The position numbers were made by a program, and so were the translations under genes. From NCBI GenBank assembly GCA_002419145.1, contig DIFN01000031.1, positions 2,196 to 20,330 on the forward strand: a stretch of 18,135 nt of DNA. Direction: 5' to 3'. This DNA comes from Mageeibacillus sp. UBA5747 (GTDB lineage: Bacteria; Bacillota; Clostridia; Saccharofermentanales; UBA5734). Shown piece by piece: positions 1 to 6,293 of the stretch; the first letter of the stretch is position 1; every line of letters begins with the position of its first letter. The notes beneath the pieces were generated by a model, which had not been told where the DNA came from, did no database searches, and was given only the letters and a program-made list of their open reading frames with translations.

Positions 1-81
1 GGTTTTTGGCCGGCTGTTCCTGGATTGATTGATAACCCGTCTGAATCGATGAAACATCAGGAAGTTGAGGGAACGCCATGA
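1..81 (+). CDS. possible 3' end of an upstream gene (partial)
   Basis: Reading from base 1 the first frame stays open for 26 codons and stops at TGA 79-81, while the other two forward frames close early. Its stop overlaps the start of the next gene as ATGA, a common arrangement for translationally coupled genes. The fragment ends in the residues KHQEVEGTP and is too short to recognise. The reading rests only on the open frame and the overlap, and 26 open codons could occur by chance. Confidence 0.4.
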   Translation, partial: GFWPAVPGLIDNPSESMKHQEVEGTP

Positions 82-1277
82 ATGTGGTGATGACAACCTT
101 GTTTGGTCTGGAGTCGCTCGTGACCGATGAGTTGCAGGATTTGGGCTATGCCCGCGAGCAGATCAAGGTGAGTGATGGCCAGGTGATCCTCGATGCAGGT
201 TCCGGGATTGCCCTGGCAACAGCACGAGTCAATGTGAATCTGCGGACAGCAGAACGTGTCCTGGTCCAGCTGGCCCAGTATCCGGCCAGCGATTTCGAGA
301 CGTTTTTTGAGCAGGCGTGTGACCTCCCCTGGGAAGACTGGATCGACCGGGGCTGTGTCATTCACGTCAATGGCTATTCCAGAAAATCGGTCTTGTTTGG
401 CATCCCGGCCTGCCAGAGCCTTCTTAAAAAGGCGATCGTCGCCCGGCTGGCCCAGGCTTATGGTCTGGCTCCGGGCAGCCGGATCCGTGAGGACCCGGCT
501 GTCGGGCTGGTCCGGATCCAGTTTGGCATCGTCCAGGATGTGGTAACCCTGATGGTTGATACTTCGGGTGATGGCCTGCATAAGCGTGGCTATCGCCCCT
601 TGCGCCACGAAGCGCCGATTAAGGAGACGCTGGCAGCAGGTCTGGTCAAACTGTCCTTGTTCCGCCCTGATTCTGGCGAAGTCTTGTTTGACCCCTTCTG
701 TGGGTCAGGAACGATTCCGATCGAGGCGGCCTTGATCACCCGCCGGATCGCCCCAGGCCTGAATCGCAGTTTTGCTGGTGAACACTGGTCATTGATCGGC
801 CAGGCCGCCTTTGCCCAGGCCAAGGCGGAAGCCCGGGACCGGGTCGACCGCAGCCTTGCAGCCAAACCGTTGATCTTTGGCTCGGACCTTTCGCCTCAGG
901 CTGCAGCTCTTTCGGCTGAGAACGCCCGCGTCGCCGGTGTGTCAGATTTGATCCGGTTCCGCGCCCAGGATGTCACGAGATTGAGGCTGGCAGAGCTCCG
1001 GCACTGGACAGAAGCAGATTCGCTGCTGGTGATTGGTAATCCCCCCTATGGTGAGCGCATGCTCGACATTGAGGCGGCTCGCGACCTGTACCAGGCGACC
1101 TGCAATGTTTTCCTGCCCCAGGGCCAGCTGGCTGACGGTATCCGCCTGAGCCTTCTGACGCCAGATACCGATTTTGAGCAGATTGCTGGTCGACCGGCAG
1201 ACAAACGGCGCAAACTTTATAATGGCATGATTCGTTGCATGATGTATCATTATTACAGGCACCCCAAAAAAGTGTAA
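78..1277 (+). CDS. rlmL: THUMP-domain class I SAM-dependent RNA methyltransferase (RlmL/YpsC type)
   Basis: Predicted to transfer a methyl group from S-adenosylmethionine to the N2 of a guanine in 23S rRNA, as RlmL does. It is 399 residues long, near the usual length of the single-domain Bacillota form (YpsC) and without the second methyltransferase domain of E. coli RlmL. The N-terminal half looks like a ferredoxin-like plus THUMP region, with the family signature DTSGDGLHKRGYR at residues 161-173. The Rossmann methyltransferase follows from about 180, with the SAM-binding motif FDPFCGSGTIPIEAA at 204-218 and the catalytic motif NPPYGERM at 321-328. A GAGGGA ribosome binding site at 67-72 supports the ATG at 78. 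The exact target guanine cannot be told from sequence; a related N2-guanine RNA methyltransferase is possible. Confidence 0.92.
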   Translation: MNVVMTTLFGLESLVTDELQDLGYAREQIKVSDGQVILDAGSGIALATARVNVNLRTAERVLVQLAQYPASDFETFFEQACDLPWEDWIDRGCVIHVNGYSRKSVLFGIPACQSLLKKAIVARLAQAYGLAPGSRIREDPAVGLVRIQFGIVQDVVTLMVDTSGDGLHKRGYRPLRHEAPIKETLAAGLVKLSLFRPDSGEVLFDPFCGSGTIPIEAALITRRIAPGLNRSFAGEHWSLIGQAAFAQAKAEARDRVDRSLAAKPLIFGSDLSPQAAALSAENARVAGVSDLIRFRAQDVTRLRLAELRHWTEADSLLVIGNPPYGERMLDIEAARDLYQATCNVFLPQGQLADGIRLSLLTPDTDFEQIAGRPADKRRKLYNGMIRCMMYHYYRHPKKV

Positions 1278-1297
1278 GAAGCAAAGGAGCACCCCCG

Positions 1298-2050
1298 ATG
1301 AAAGGCATTATTTTGGCCGCAGGCTATGCCACCCGACTGTACCCGCTGACCAAGGACCGCCCCAAAGCGCTGCTTCCCGTATCCGGCCGCCCGATTCTCG
1401 ATTACATTGTCGCTGAAATGGACACGATTGATGACCTCGACCAGATCGTGATCATCTCCAACCACCTGTTTGCCGACCAGTTCCAGGCTTGGGCGGAAGA
1501 CCGGAATGCAATCGGATCGGGTCATCCGATTGTCGTGCTGGACGATGGATCGACTGATGACACCAACAAGCTCGGTGCGATTGGTGACATCCAGTTTGTG
1601 ATTGATCAGCTCGGTCTGGACGATGAACTTCTGGTGATCGCCGGGGATAACTTGTTTACCTATCGTTTGCGCGATGCCTGGTCAGACTTTCGAGCCCATG
1701 GCGAGGATATGATCTTGGCCAAGAGATTACCTTGGGACGATGACCTGCGCCGGTATGCCATTGCGACGATCGATGAAACCAGCAAGGTAACCAATCTGGT
1801 CGAAAAGCCGTCCAATCCGCAGTCCAATCTGGCTGTGTTTGCGACCTATTTCTATCGCAAGGACACGGTGCCTCTCATCAAGGCTTATCTGGATGCGGGC
1901 AACAGTCCGGATGCACCCGGCAATTTCCCAGCCTGGCTCTACCAGAGAAAGCCGGTCCGGGTGTATGAATTTGACGGCATTTGCATCGATATCGGCACAC
2001 CGGAGTCTTATGCCGATGTCATGACAACCTTTCCCCCTGTGCGCCCTTGA
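1298..2050 (+). CDS. sugar-phosphate nucleotidyltransferase (NTP_transferase family)
   Basis: A 250-residue protein of the glucose-1-phosphate nucleotidyltransferase family, expected to join a sugar 1-phosphate to a nucleoside triphosphate, giving an NDP-sugar and pyrophosphate. The N-terminus carries the nucleotide-binding signature LAAGYATRLYPLT (residues 6-18) followed by RPKALLPVSGRP. GDN at 116-118 is the metal-binding turn, VEKP lies in the middle, and DIGTPESY near the end is typical of the family. There is no hexapeptide-repeat acyltransferase tail, so it resembles the short thymidylyl/cytidylyl transferases. The start is the ATG preceded by AAGGAG at 1284-1289; an earlier in-frame ATG at 1235 lies inside the methyltransferase gene and has no ribosome binding site. 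The spacing of 20 bases suggests co-transcription with the methyltransferase gene. The sugar and base are not predictable. Confidence 0.88.
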   Translation: MKGIILAAGYATRLYPLTKDRPKALLPVSGRPILDYIVAEMDTIDDLDQIVIISNHLFADQFQAWAEDRNAIGSGHPIVVLDDGSTDDTNKLGAIGDIQFVIDQLGLDDELLVIAGDNLFTYRLRDAWSDFRAHGEDMILAKRLPWDDDLRRYAIATIDETSKVTNLVEKPSNPQSNLAVFATYFYRKDTVPLIKAYLDAGNSPDAPGNFPAWLYQRKPVRVYEFDGICIDIGTPESYADVMTTFPPVRP

Positions 2051-2334
2051 CGGACACAGGAGGCTTGGGATAAGGTGTGGAAAAGTCTGCAAACGCCTTC
2101 AGGAGAAGGGTATCCCGGAAAAGACAGACGCAGGAACTGTTTGGACCATCAGGTGAAATCGAGGTAAAAGTCTCGTAAAATCAGGTGTTTCACGGCACAA
2201 AATGCCGCAAAGGGTTGTCCTTAAAGTTATTCACAGTTTTATCCACATTATCCACAACTTTCCACAGGCATCCGCATCAACCCAGGGCCAGTCCATTGCC
2301 ATGATTGTGCCCGAGCAACGTCAGGAGGTTTCCC
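2051..2334 (+). other. intergenic region with DnaA-box cluster and possible proA promoter
   Basis: This 284-base gap has no supported gene. It holds a DnaA-box cluster, a small CGGCA/TGCCG hairpin (2193-2207) and an 8-base direct repeat ATCAGGTG (2148-2155 and 2180-2187). The best proA promoter candidate is weak: TTGGAC at 2141-2146, an 18-base spacer, then TAAAAG at 2165-2170. AGGAGG at 2323-2328 is the proA ribosome binding site. I see no terminator for the preceding gene and no proline T-box. Confidence 0.5.
2227..2266 (+). promoter_or_regulatory. DnaA-box cluster (four tandem boxes)
   Basis: Three exact matches to the DnaA box TTATNCACA lie head to tail: TTATTCACA at 2227-2235, TTATCCACA at 2239-2247 and TTATCCACA at 2248-2256. 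A fourth, degenerate copy CTTTCCACA follows at 2258-2266. A one-mismatch box on the other strand (TGTGGAAAA) lies at 2076-2084. Start-to-start spacing is 12, 9 and 10 bases, close to one helical turn, so DnaA molecules could line up on one face. No AT-rich unwinding region and no dnaA or dnaN gene is adjacent, so it is more likely an extra-origin cluster that titrates or reloads DnaA, or regulates proA, than oriC itself. Confidence 0.75.
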
Positions 2335-3624
2335 ATGAACGCTCAAGAAATGGCAATCCAGGCCAGAAAAGCTTCGCGCCAGATGATGGCTTTAGACGCT
2401 AAAACCAAAGAGAAAGCCCTGAACAACATCGCAGCTGCTTTGCTGGAGAATACACCAGCTCTTTTAGCTGCAAACCAGACCGACCTCGAGCGCAGCACCC
2501 AGGATGGACTGGCAGCTCCTTTGCTTAAACGGTTGAAATTTGACCTGAACAAGATCCAGGATGTGGTGGCTGGGATCAACAGCCTGATCGATCTGCCAGA
2601 GCCGGTCGGCCAGACCCTCCTGACGACGGAACTTGAGCCGGGGCTTGACTTGTACCGGGTATCCAGCCCGATTGGAGTCATCGGGGTCATTTTTGAATCC
2701 CGCCCCGATGCGCTGGTCCAGATTTCAACTCTGTGCCTGAAGTCCAGCAATGCGGTGCTGCTCAAAGGCGGATCGGAAGCGCTGGAGACAAACCGGATTC
2801 TGGCCGAGATCATCCATGGGGCCGGTGTAGCTGCGGGTATGCCGGAGGGCTGGCTCCATTTGCTCGAGACGCGGGCCGATGTCCATACCTTGCTGGAAAT
2901 GGACCAGAATGTCGATTTACTGATTCCGCGTGGCTCGAACGAATTTGTCCGCTACATCATGGAGCATACACGCATTCCCGTGCTCGGCCATGCAGATGGG
3001 GTCTGCCATCTCTACCTGGCTGATGATGCGGAGCAGCAGATGGCCATCGAGCTGGCTGTCGATAGCAAAACCCAGTATGTGGCAGTCTGCAATGCTGTTG
3101 AAACAATCCTGGTCGATCGTGCGTGTTCTGATACCCTTTTGCTGCCTCTCGCGGAAGCCCTCAAAGCTCGCGGAGTCGAGATTTTCGGCTGTGAAGAAAC
3201 CTGCCGCCGCCTCGGTTGCCAGCCGGTCATGAACTGGCATACGGAGTATCTTGATTACAAAGTTTCGATCAAGATTGTCGATCACATCGATGCTGCGATC
3301 GAGCACATCAACCGGTTTGGCTCCGGCCATACGGAGTCGATCGTCACGACTGACTCGCAAAAGGCTCGCCAGTTCATGCTGATGGTTGATTCGGGCAATG
3401 TCTTCTGGAACGCTTCAACTCGTTTTTCGGATGGGTTCCGCTATGGGTTTGGCGCCGAAGTGGGCATCAGTACCAGCAAGATCCATGCTCGAGGACCCGT
3501 GGGGCTGGAAGGCTTGCTGACATACAAGTACAAATTGTTTGGCCATGGCCAGAAAGTGTCTGATTTCGCATCGGGAGAAAAGATATTCACGCACCGCCAC
3601 CTGGACCGGTCTGCTCCATTCTGA
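2335..3624 (+). CDS. proA: gamma-glutamyl phosphate reductase (glutamate-5-semialdehyde dehydrogenase)
   Basis: Second enzyme of proline synthesis: it reduces L-glutamyl 5-phosphate with NADPH to glutamate 5-semialdehyde in the cytoplasm. The 429 residues are close to the usual 410-420. Clear family motifs are FESRPDA (120-126), the stretch LLKGGSEA near 142, IPRGSNEFV near 197, the catalytic cysteine C252 in VAVCNAVETILV, and the conserved C-terminal run around FSDGFRYGFGAEVGIST. The start is the ATG six bases after AGGAGG (2323-2328); a further upstream in-frame ATG at 2305 has no ribosome binding site. The usual partner proB (glutamate 5-kinase) is not in the window, so proA stands alone here. 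It follows the DnaA-box cluster. Confidence 0.97.
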   Translation: MNAQEMAIQARKASRQMMALDAKTKEKALNNIAAALLENTPALLAANQTDLERSTQDGLAAPLLKRLKFDLNKIQDVVAGINSLIDLPEPVGQTLLTTELEPGLDLYRVSSPIGVIGVIFESRPDALVQISTLCLKSSNAVLLKGGSEALETNRILAEIIHGAGVAAGMPEGWLHLLETRADVHTLLEMDQNVDLLIPRGSNEFVRYIMEHTRIPVLGHADGVCHLYLADDAEQQMAIELAVDSKTQYVAVCNAVETILVDRACSDTLLLPLAEALKARGVEIFGCEETCRRLGCQPVMNWHTEYLDYKVSIKIVDHIDAAIEHINRFGSGHTESIVTTDSQKARQFMLMVDSGNVFWNASTRFSDGFRYGFGAEVGISTSKIHARGPVGLEGLLTYKYKLFGHGQKVSDFASGEKIFTHRHLDRSAPF

Positions 3625-3660
3625 AGACCAGGTGAAATCCAGTCAAAAGCCGGAATCAAC

Positions 3661-3690
3661 TTGTTGGCCGCCTGATTTCAGTGGTAAAAT
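3661..3690 (+). promoter_or_regulatory. candidate sigma-A promoter for rpiB
   Basis: TTGTTG at 3661-3666 and TAAAAT at 3685-3690 are separated by 18 bases. The -10 element matches the consensus at five of six positions and is preceded by TGG, giving an extended -10 (TGn). It lies about 65 bases upstream of the rpiB start in an AT-rich leader. The -35 element is weak, so recognition would depend mainly on the extended -10. Confidence 0.5.
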
Positions 3691-3754
3691 GAATAAAAAT
3701 GGCATTTGAAATTTGTAAAAATAGCTAATCAATTTTGCTCAGGAGGATTTTTCG

Positions 3755-4210
3755 ATGAAAATTGCACTCGGCAGTGATCATGCTGGCTATCAGCTGAAAC
3801 GTCAGGTCATGGATCATCTCCACAAACAAGGGATTGAATGTGAGGATTTCGGTGCTCCGAATGCCGTAGACGCAGCCAGCTATGTCCCGGCTGCCGGAGC
3901 TGTTTCACGAGCCGTCCTGGAAAAACGTGCAGATTACGGGATTGTTATCTGTGGCACCGGCCTGGGCATCTCTATCGCGGCCAACAAATACAAAGGTATC
4001 CGGGCTGCCCTCTGCACCAATGAATACATGGCCCGCATGTCTCGCCAGCATAACAATGCCAATGTTCTGAGCATGGGTGCACGAGTCATCGGATCTGCCC
4101 TGGCTTTTTCCATCGTCGACGCCTTCCTGTCCGAGCCTTTCGAGATGGGTGGCCGCCATCAGGCTCGGGTGGACGAAATCACCGCCATTGAGGAAGCCAA
4201 TTTCAAATAA
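3755..4210 (+). CDS. rpiB: ribose-5-phosphate isomerase B (RpiB/LacAB family)
   Basis: Interconverts ribose 5-phosphate and ribulose 5-phosphate in the non-oxidative pentose phosphate pathway, which supplies ribose for PRPP. The 151 residues match the family length. SDHAG at 7-11, the catalytic cysteine C66 in VICGTGLGISIAANK (64-78) and H99 in the RQHNNANVL stretch are present. One oddity is that the DYPD-like stretch usual around residues 40-46 reads DAASYVPAAG here. This could reflect a sugar-phosphate preference different from ribose (the LacA/LacB and allose branches share the fold). AGGAGG at 3741-3746 sets the start. The neighbour upp uses PRPP, so the two fit a nucleotide-salvage setting; the rpiB-upp-atp order is common in Bacillota. 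Confidence 0.93.
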   Translation: MKIALGSDHAGYQLKRQVMDHLHKQGIECEDFGAPNAVDAASYVPAAGAVSRAVLEKRADYGIVICGTGLGISIAANKYKGIRAALCTNEYMARMSRQHNNANVLSMGARVIGSALAFSIVDAFLSEPFEMGGRHQARVDEITAIEEANFK

Positions 4211-4237
4211 TCTGACACTTTCAGACCCAAAACCGCA

Positions 4238-4261
4238 GAATAGTTGCCGAGGGAACTATTC
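4238..4261 (+). promoter_or_regulatory. perfect 8-bp inverted repeat upstream of upp
   Basis: GAATAGTT (4238-4245) and AACTATTC (4254-4261) form a perfect dyad around an 8-base centre, 17 bases upstream of a possible -10 element (TAGAAT, 4279-4284). No T-tract follows, so it is a poor intrinsic terminator for rpiB. The position suits an operator or an RNA hairpin. No convincing -35 element is seen at 17-18 bases from the -10. Confidence 0.45.
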
Positions 4262-4317
4262 AAGGCGAATAAATCGTGTAGAATAAGGCCTGTTGGCTTC
4301 AAAAACTTGGAGGAACT

Positions 4318-4947
4318 ATGGAGAACGTTTTCGTTTTTGACCATCCCCTGATCCAGCACAAGATTTCCCTGATGCGTGACAAACGCACTACGACCAAGGA
4401 GTTCCGTGAACTGGTTTCAGAGGTTGCCATGCTGATGGCCTACGAGGTCACCCGTGACTTACCGCTCAAGGAAGTCGAAATCGAGACCCCGGTGGCCATT
4501 GCCAGGACTAAAGTCCTGGCGGGCAAGAAACTGGCTCTGGTTCCGATCTTAAGAGCTGGGCTGGGCATGGTTGACGGTATGCTCAATCTGCTGCCAATGG
4601 CTCGTGTCGGCCATATCGGCCTCTACCGTGACCCGAAAACACTGGAACCCGTCGAGTATTACTGCAAACTGCCCGATGACATCCAGGAACGTGAAGTTGT
4701 TGTCCTCGATCCCATGCTGGCAACGGGTGGATCCGCATCAGCTGCGGTGACCTTCCTCAAACAGAAGGGGATCCTCAACATCAAATTCATGTGCCTGATT
4801 GCAGCACCAGAGGGCATCGAACGTCTCCATCGCGACCACCCGGACGTGCCGATCTTCTGCGCAGCCAAGGACACAAAACTCAATGACCATGCTTACATTG
4901 TCCCAGGACTGGGTGATGCCGGAGATCGCCTTTTCGGCACTAAATAG
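4318..4947 (+). CDS. upp: uracil phosphoribosyltransferase
   Basis: Salvages uracil by joining it to PRPP to give UMP and pyrophosphate. The 209 residues are the standard length. The family motifs are complete: RAGLGM at 79-84, GLYRDPKT at 101-108, the PRPP-binding loop VVLDPMLATGGSA at 128-140, and the uracil-recognition end GLGDAGDRLFGT at 197-208. GGAGG just before the ATG supports the start. It is followed at once by a strong terminator, which separates it from the ATP synthase operon. Confidence 0.97.
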   Translation: MENVFVFDHPLIQHKISLMRDKRTTTKEFRELVSEVAMLMAYEVTRDLPLKEVEIETPVAIARTKVLAGKKLALVPILRAGLGMVDGMLNLLPMARVGHIGLYRDPKTLEPVEYYCKLPDDIQEREVVVLDPMLATGGSASAAVTFLKQKGILNIKFMCLIAAPEGIERLHRDHPDVPIFCAAKDTKLNDHAYIVPGLGDAGDRLFGTK

Positions 4948-4964
4948 CAGATCAGACAACCCGA

Positions 4965-5004
4965 GGAAAGGTTGCCTTGAATCGAAGGCAACCCTTCCTT
5001 ATTT
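4965..5004 (+). terminator. intrinsic terminator after upp
   Basis: GGAAAGGTTGCCTT (4965-4978) pairs with AAGGCAACCCTTCC (4985-4998), a 14-bp stem with one mismatch around a 6-base loop. The T-rich run TTATTT (4999-5004) follows. It lies 18 bases past the upp stop codon. Confidence 0.85.
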
Positions 5005-5091
5005 AAAGGCTCTGCCTGGCCCCCATGCGCCAGGGCCCAGCCACGATCATCGACGGACCCTCTCAAGGCCCGCCGCAAGGCAGGTTTACCT

Positions 5092-5928
5092 ATGAATTAT
5101 TGGAATGACTTTTTCCGCGCATTGCTTGAGCAATTCCGTCCTAAACTCGCGTTGGATCACATTGGCGAAGATATCCTTCAAGCCATCGTGCCGCGCAACA
5201 TTGGCTCGATCGATGTGTTTGGCTTTCATCTGATCATCAGCGATGCGACAGTGGCGTCCTGGCTGGTCATGGTAGTCCTTCTGGTACTCGCCATTTACCT
5301 TGGCTACAAGCCTCAGAGGGTTCCGGAGAAGAAGCGCCAGCAGCTGGCTGAGACTTTGGTAGATTTACTGCTCAAGGCCTGCCGCTCTTCCAACATGACT
5401 TATGAGCAGGCAGAGCAAGTCATCCCCTATGTGGGCACAATTGCCCTTTTTATCACGCTGACGAATCTGGTCAGCATTTTCAAGATTCCACCACCTGCTA
5501 AAAATCCTGCTTTCCCAATCGCCCTGGCTGTGATCACGATCATCTACGTCATCGTGATGTCGATCAAGTTTGTGGGTTTCAAGGGGTTCTGGGCTTCCCT
5601 GACATACCCCAGCTCGGCTTTGCTGCCGTTCAAGATCCTCGACTTTTTCATCAAGCCCGTCTCGCTGTCCTTGCGACTCTTTGGCAATGTTTTTGGTGCC
5701 TATATCCTGATGGAGTTCATCTATATTGTTGTGCCCATGATCTTGCCTGGCCTTTTAGGACTCTGGTTCGACATAGCCGATGGCATTTTGCAGGGGGTCA
5801 TTTTTTCTTACCTCAGCATCACCTATATCGGTGAAGTCATAGAAAGTGCTCAAGAATCCAAACACAACAAAGAAGAGCAAGCCCAAGCCAAAGCCAAAGC
5901 TAAAATGAAGGCTAAGGCATTGAGCTGA
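5092..5928 (+). CDS. atpB: F-type ATP synthase subunit a (Fo)
   Basis: Membrane stator of the Fo motor, providing the two half-channels through which ions reach the c ring. The 278 residues contain five to six predicted membrane helices. The essential arginine is R195 in KPVSLSLRLFGNVFG (189-203), and Q234 lies in the last helix (GILQGVIFSYLSITYIGE). The family glycine and asparagine (GN) follow the arginine as expected. The soluble C-terminal tail is unusual: residues 256-278 are almost all E, Q, K and A, with a KA repeat. It opens the operon; no atpI gene precedes it. The ribosome binding site is imperfect (AAGGCAGG, ending about 9 bases before the ATG). I could not find a convincing promoter in the 87 bases after the upp terminator. 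Confidence 0.96.
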   Translation: MNYWNDFFRALLEQFRPKLALDHIGEDILQAIVPRNIGSIDVFGFHLIISDATVASWLVMVVLLVLAIYLGYKPQRVPEKKRQQLAETLVDLLLKACRSSNMTYEQAEQVIPYVGTIALFITLTNLVSIFKIPPPAKNPAFPIALAVITIIYVIVMSIKFVGFKGFWASLTYPSSALLPFKILDFFIKPVSLSLRLFGNVFGAYILMEFIYIVVPMILPGLLGLWFDIADGILQGVIFSYLSITYIGEVIESAQESKHNKEEQAQAKAKAKMKAKALS

Positions 5929-5940
5929 TTGACGGATCGA

Positions 5941-5960
5941 CCAGCCAGCTTGCTGGCTGG
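5941..5960 (+). promoter_or_regulatory. hairpin with CUUG-type loop between atpB and atpE
   Basis: CCAGCCAGC (5941-5949) and GCTGGCTGG (5952-5960) are perfect complements. In RNA they would form an 8-bp, GC-rich stem closed by G(CUUG)C, a known stable tetraloop. There is no T-run directly after, so it is not a clear terminator. Its place just before the atpE leader suggests an mRNA-stabilising or processing element that protects the atpE message. Confidence 0.6.
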
Positions 5961-5974
5961 GTTCCCAGTTGATT

Positions 5975-5998
5975 TTTATCCAAGAGTTTATCCAAGAG
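5975..5998 (+). repeat. 12-bp tandem repeat in the atpE leader
   Basis: TTTATCCAAGAG occurs twice head to tail (5975-5986 and 5987-5998). The second copy runs directly into the atpE ribosome binding site (AGGAGG, 5997-6002). The duplication extends an AT-rich, probably unstructured leader, of the sort that acts as a translation enhancer for atpE in other bacteria. Confidence 0.7.
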
Positions 5999-6010
5999 GA
6001 GGAATATTTT

Positions 6011-6238
6011 ATGGATCACGGACTTGTTGCTATTGGTGCTGGATTGGCTATCGCCCTGGCTTCTTTTGGCGCCGCACTTGGTATCGGACTGGCTTCCGGC
6101 AAAGCCTTGGAAGCGTCAGCCCGCCAGCCGGAAATCGCTGGCAGAATTCAGGCTATGCTGATGACGGCGATCATTTTCATGGAAGCGACTGCGATCTATG
6201 CTCTGGTTGTCAGTCTCCTTTTGATCTTTGCATTCTAA
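6011..6238 (+). CDS. atpE: F-type ATP synthase subunit c (Fo ring)
   Basis: The 75-residue hairpin protein that forms the rotating ion-carrying ring. Helix 1 (about 5-30) holds the glycine-rich packing motif, R38-Q39-P40 is the conserved polar loop that contacts gamma and epsilon, and helix 2 carries the ion-binding carboxylate E58 in FMEATAIY. The two side chains that define sodium-binding rings (a glutamine in helix 1 and a serine just after the carboxylate) are I25 and A59 here, so proton coupling is inferred. The ATG at 6011 is preceded by AGGAGG at eight bases; the in-frame ATG at 5969 would add 14 residues and place the ribosome binding site inside the gene. Confidence 0.96.
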   Translation: MDHGLVAIGAGLAIALASFGAALGIGLASGKALEASARQPEIAGRIQAMLMTAIIFMEATAIYALVVSLLLIFAF

Positions 6239-6243
6239 TCAGC

Positions 6244-6293
6244 TGCGAATTTTAACAGGATTGCCAACTGAACGTCAAAAAGGAGAATTCGCA
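6244..6293 (+). promoter_or_regulatory. stem covering the atpF ribosome binding site and start
   Basis: TGCGAATT (6244-6251) is the exact complement of AATTCGCA (6286-6293). The pairing extends by a G-U and a T-A pair into the AGGAG ribosome binding site (6281-6285), and the last paired base is the A of the atpF ATG. A 30-base loop separates the arms. Folding would block part of the initiation region and lower atpF translation relative to atpE. Confidence 0.55.

Noticed and set aside
57..608. 183-codon minus-strand frame over the methyltransferase gene
   Set aside because: Shadow of a conserved gene on the other strand, with no recognisable domain.
2051..2334. The region as the chromosomal origin oriC
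   Set aside because: It has DnaA boxes but no clear AT-rich unwinding stretch, no DnaA-trio repeats and no dnaA, dnaN, rpmH or gidA genes nearby. Kept as a DnaA-box cluster instead.
3633..3680. TGAAATC/GATTTCA pairing after proA as a terminator
   Set aside because: Seven pairs around a 34-base loop and no T-run; it also overlaps the candidate rpiB promoter.
4977..5005. TTGAAT-17-TATTTA as a promoter for the atp operon
   Set aside because: Weak match at both elements and it coincides with the upp terminator hairpin, which explains the sequence better.
5929..6255. 108-codon plus-strand frame overlapping atpE in another frame
   Set aside because: It covers the leader hairpin and repeats and all of atpE out of frame, is cysteine- and tryptophan-rich without family resemblance, and atpE itself is certain.
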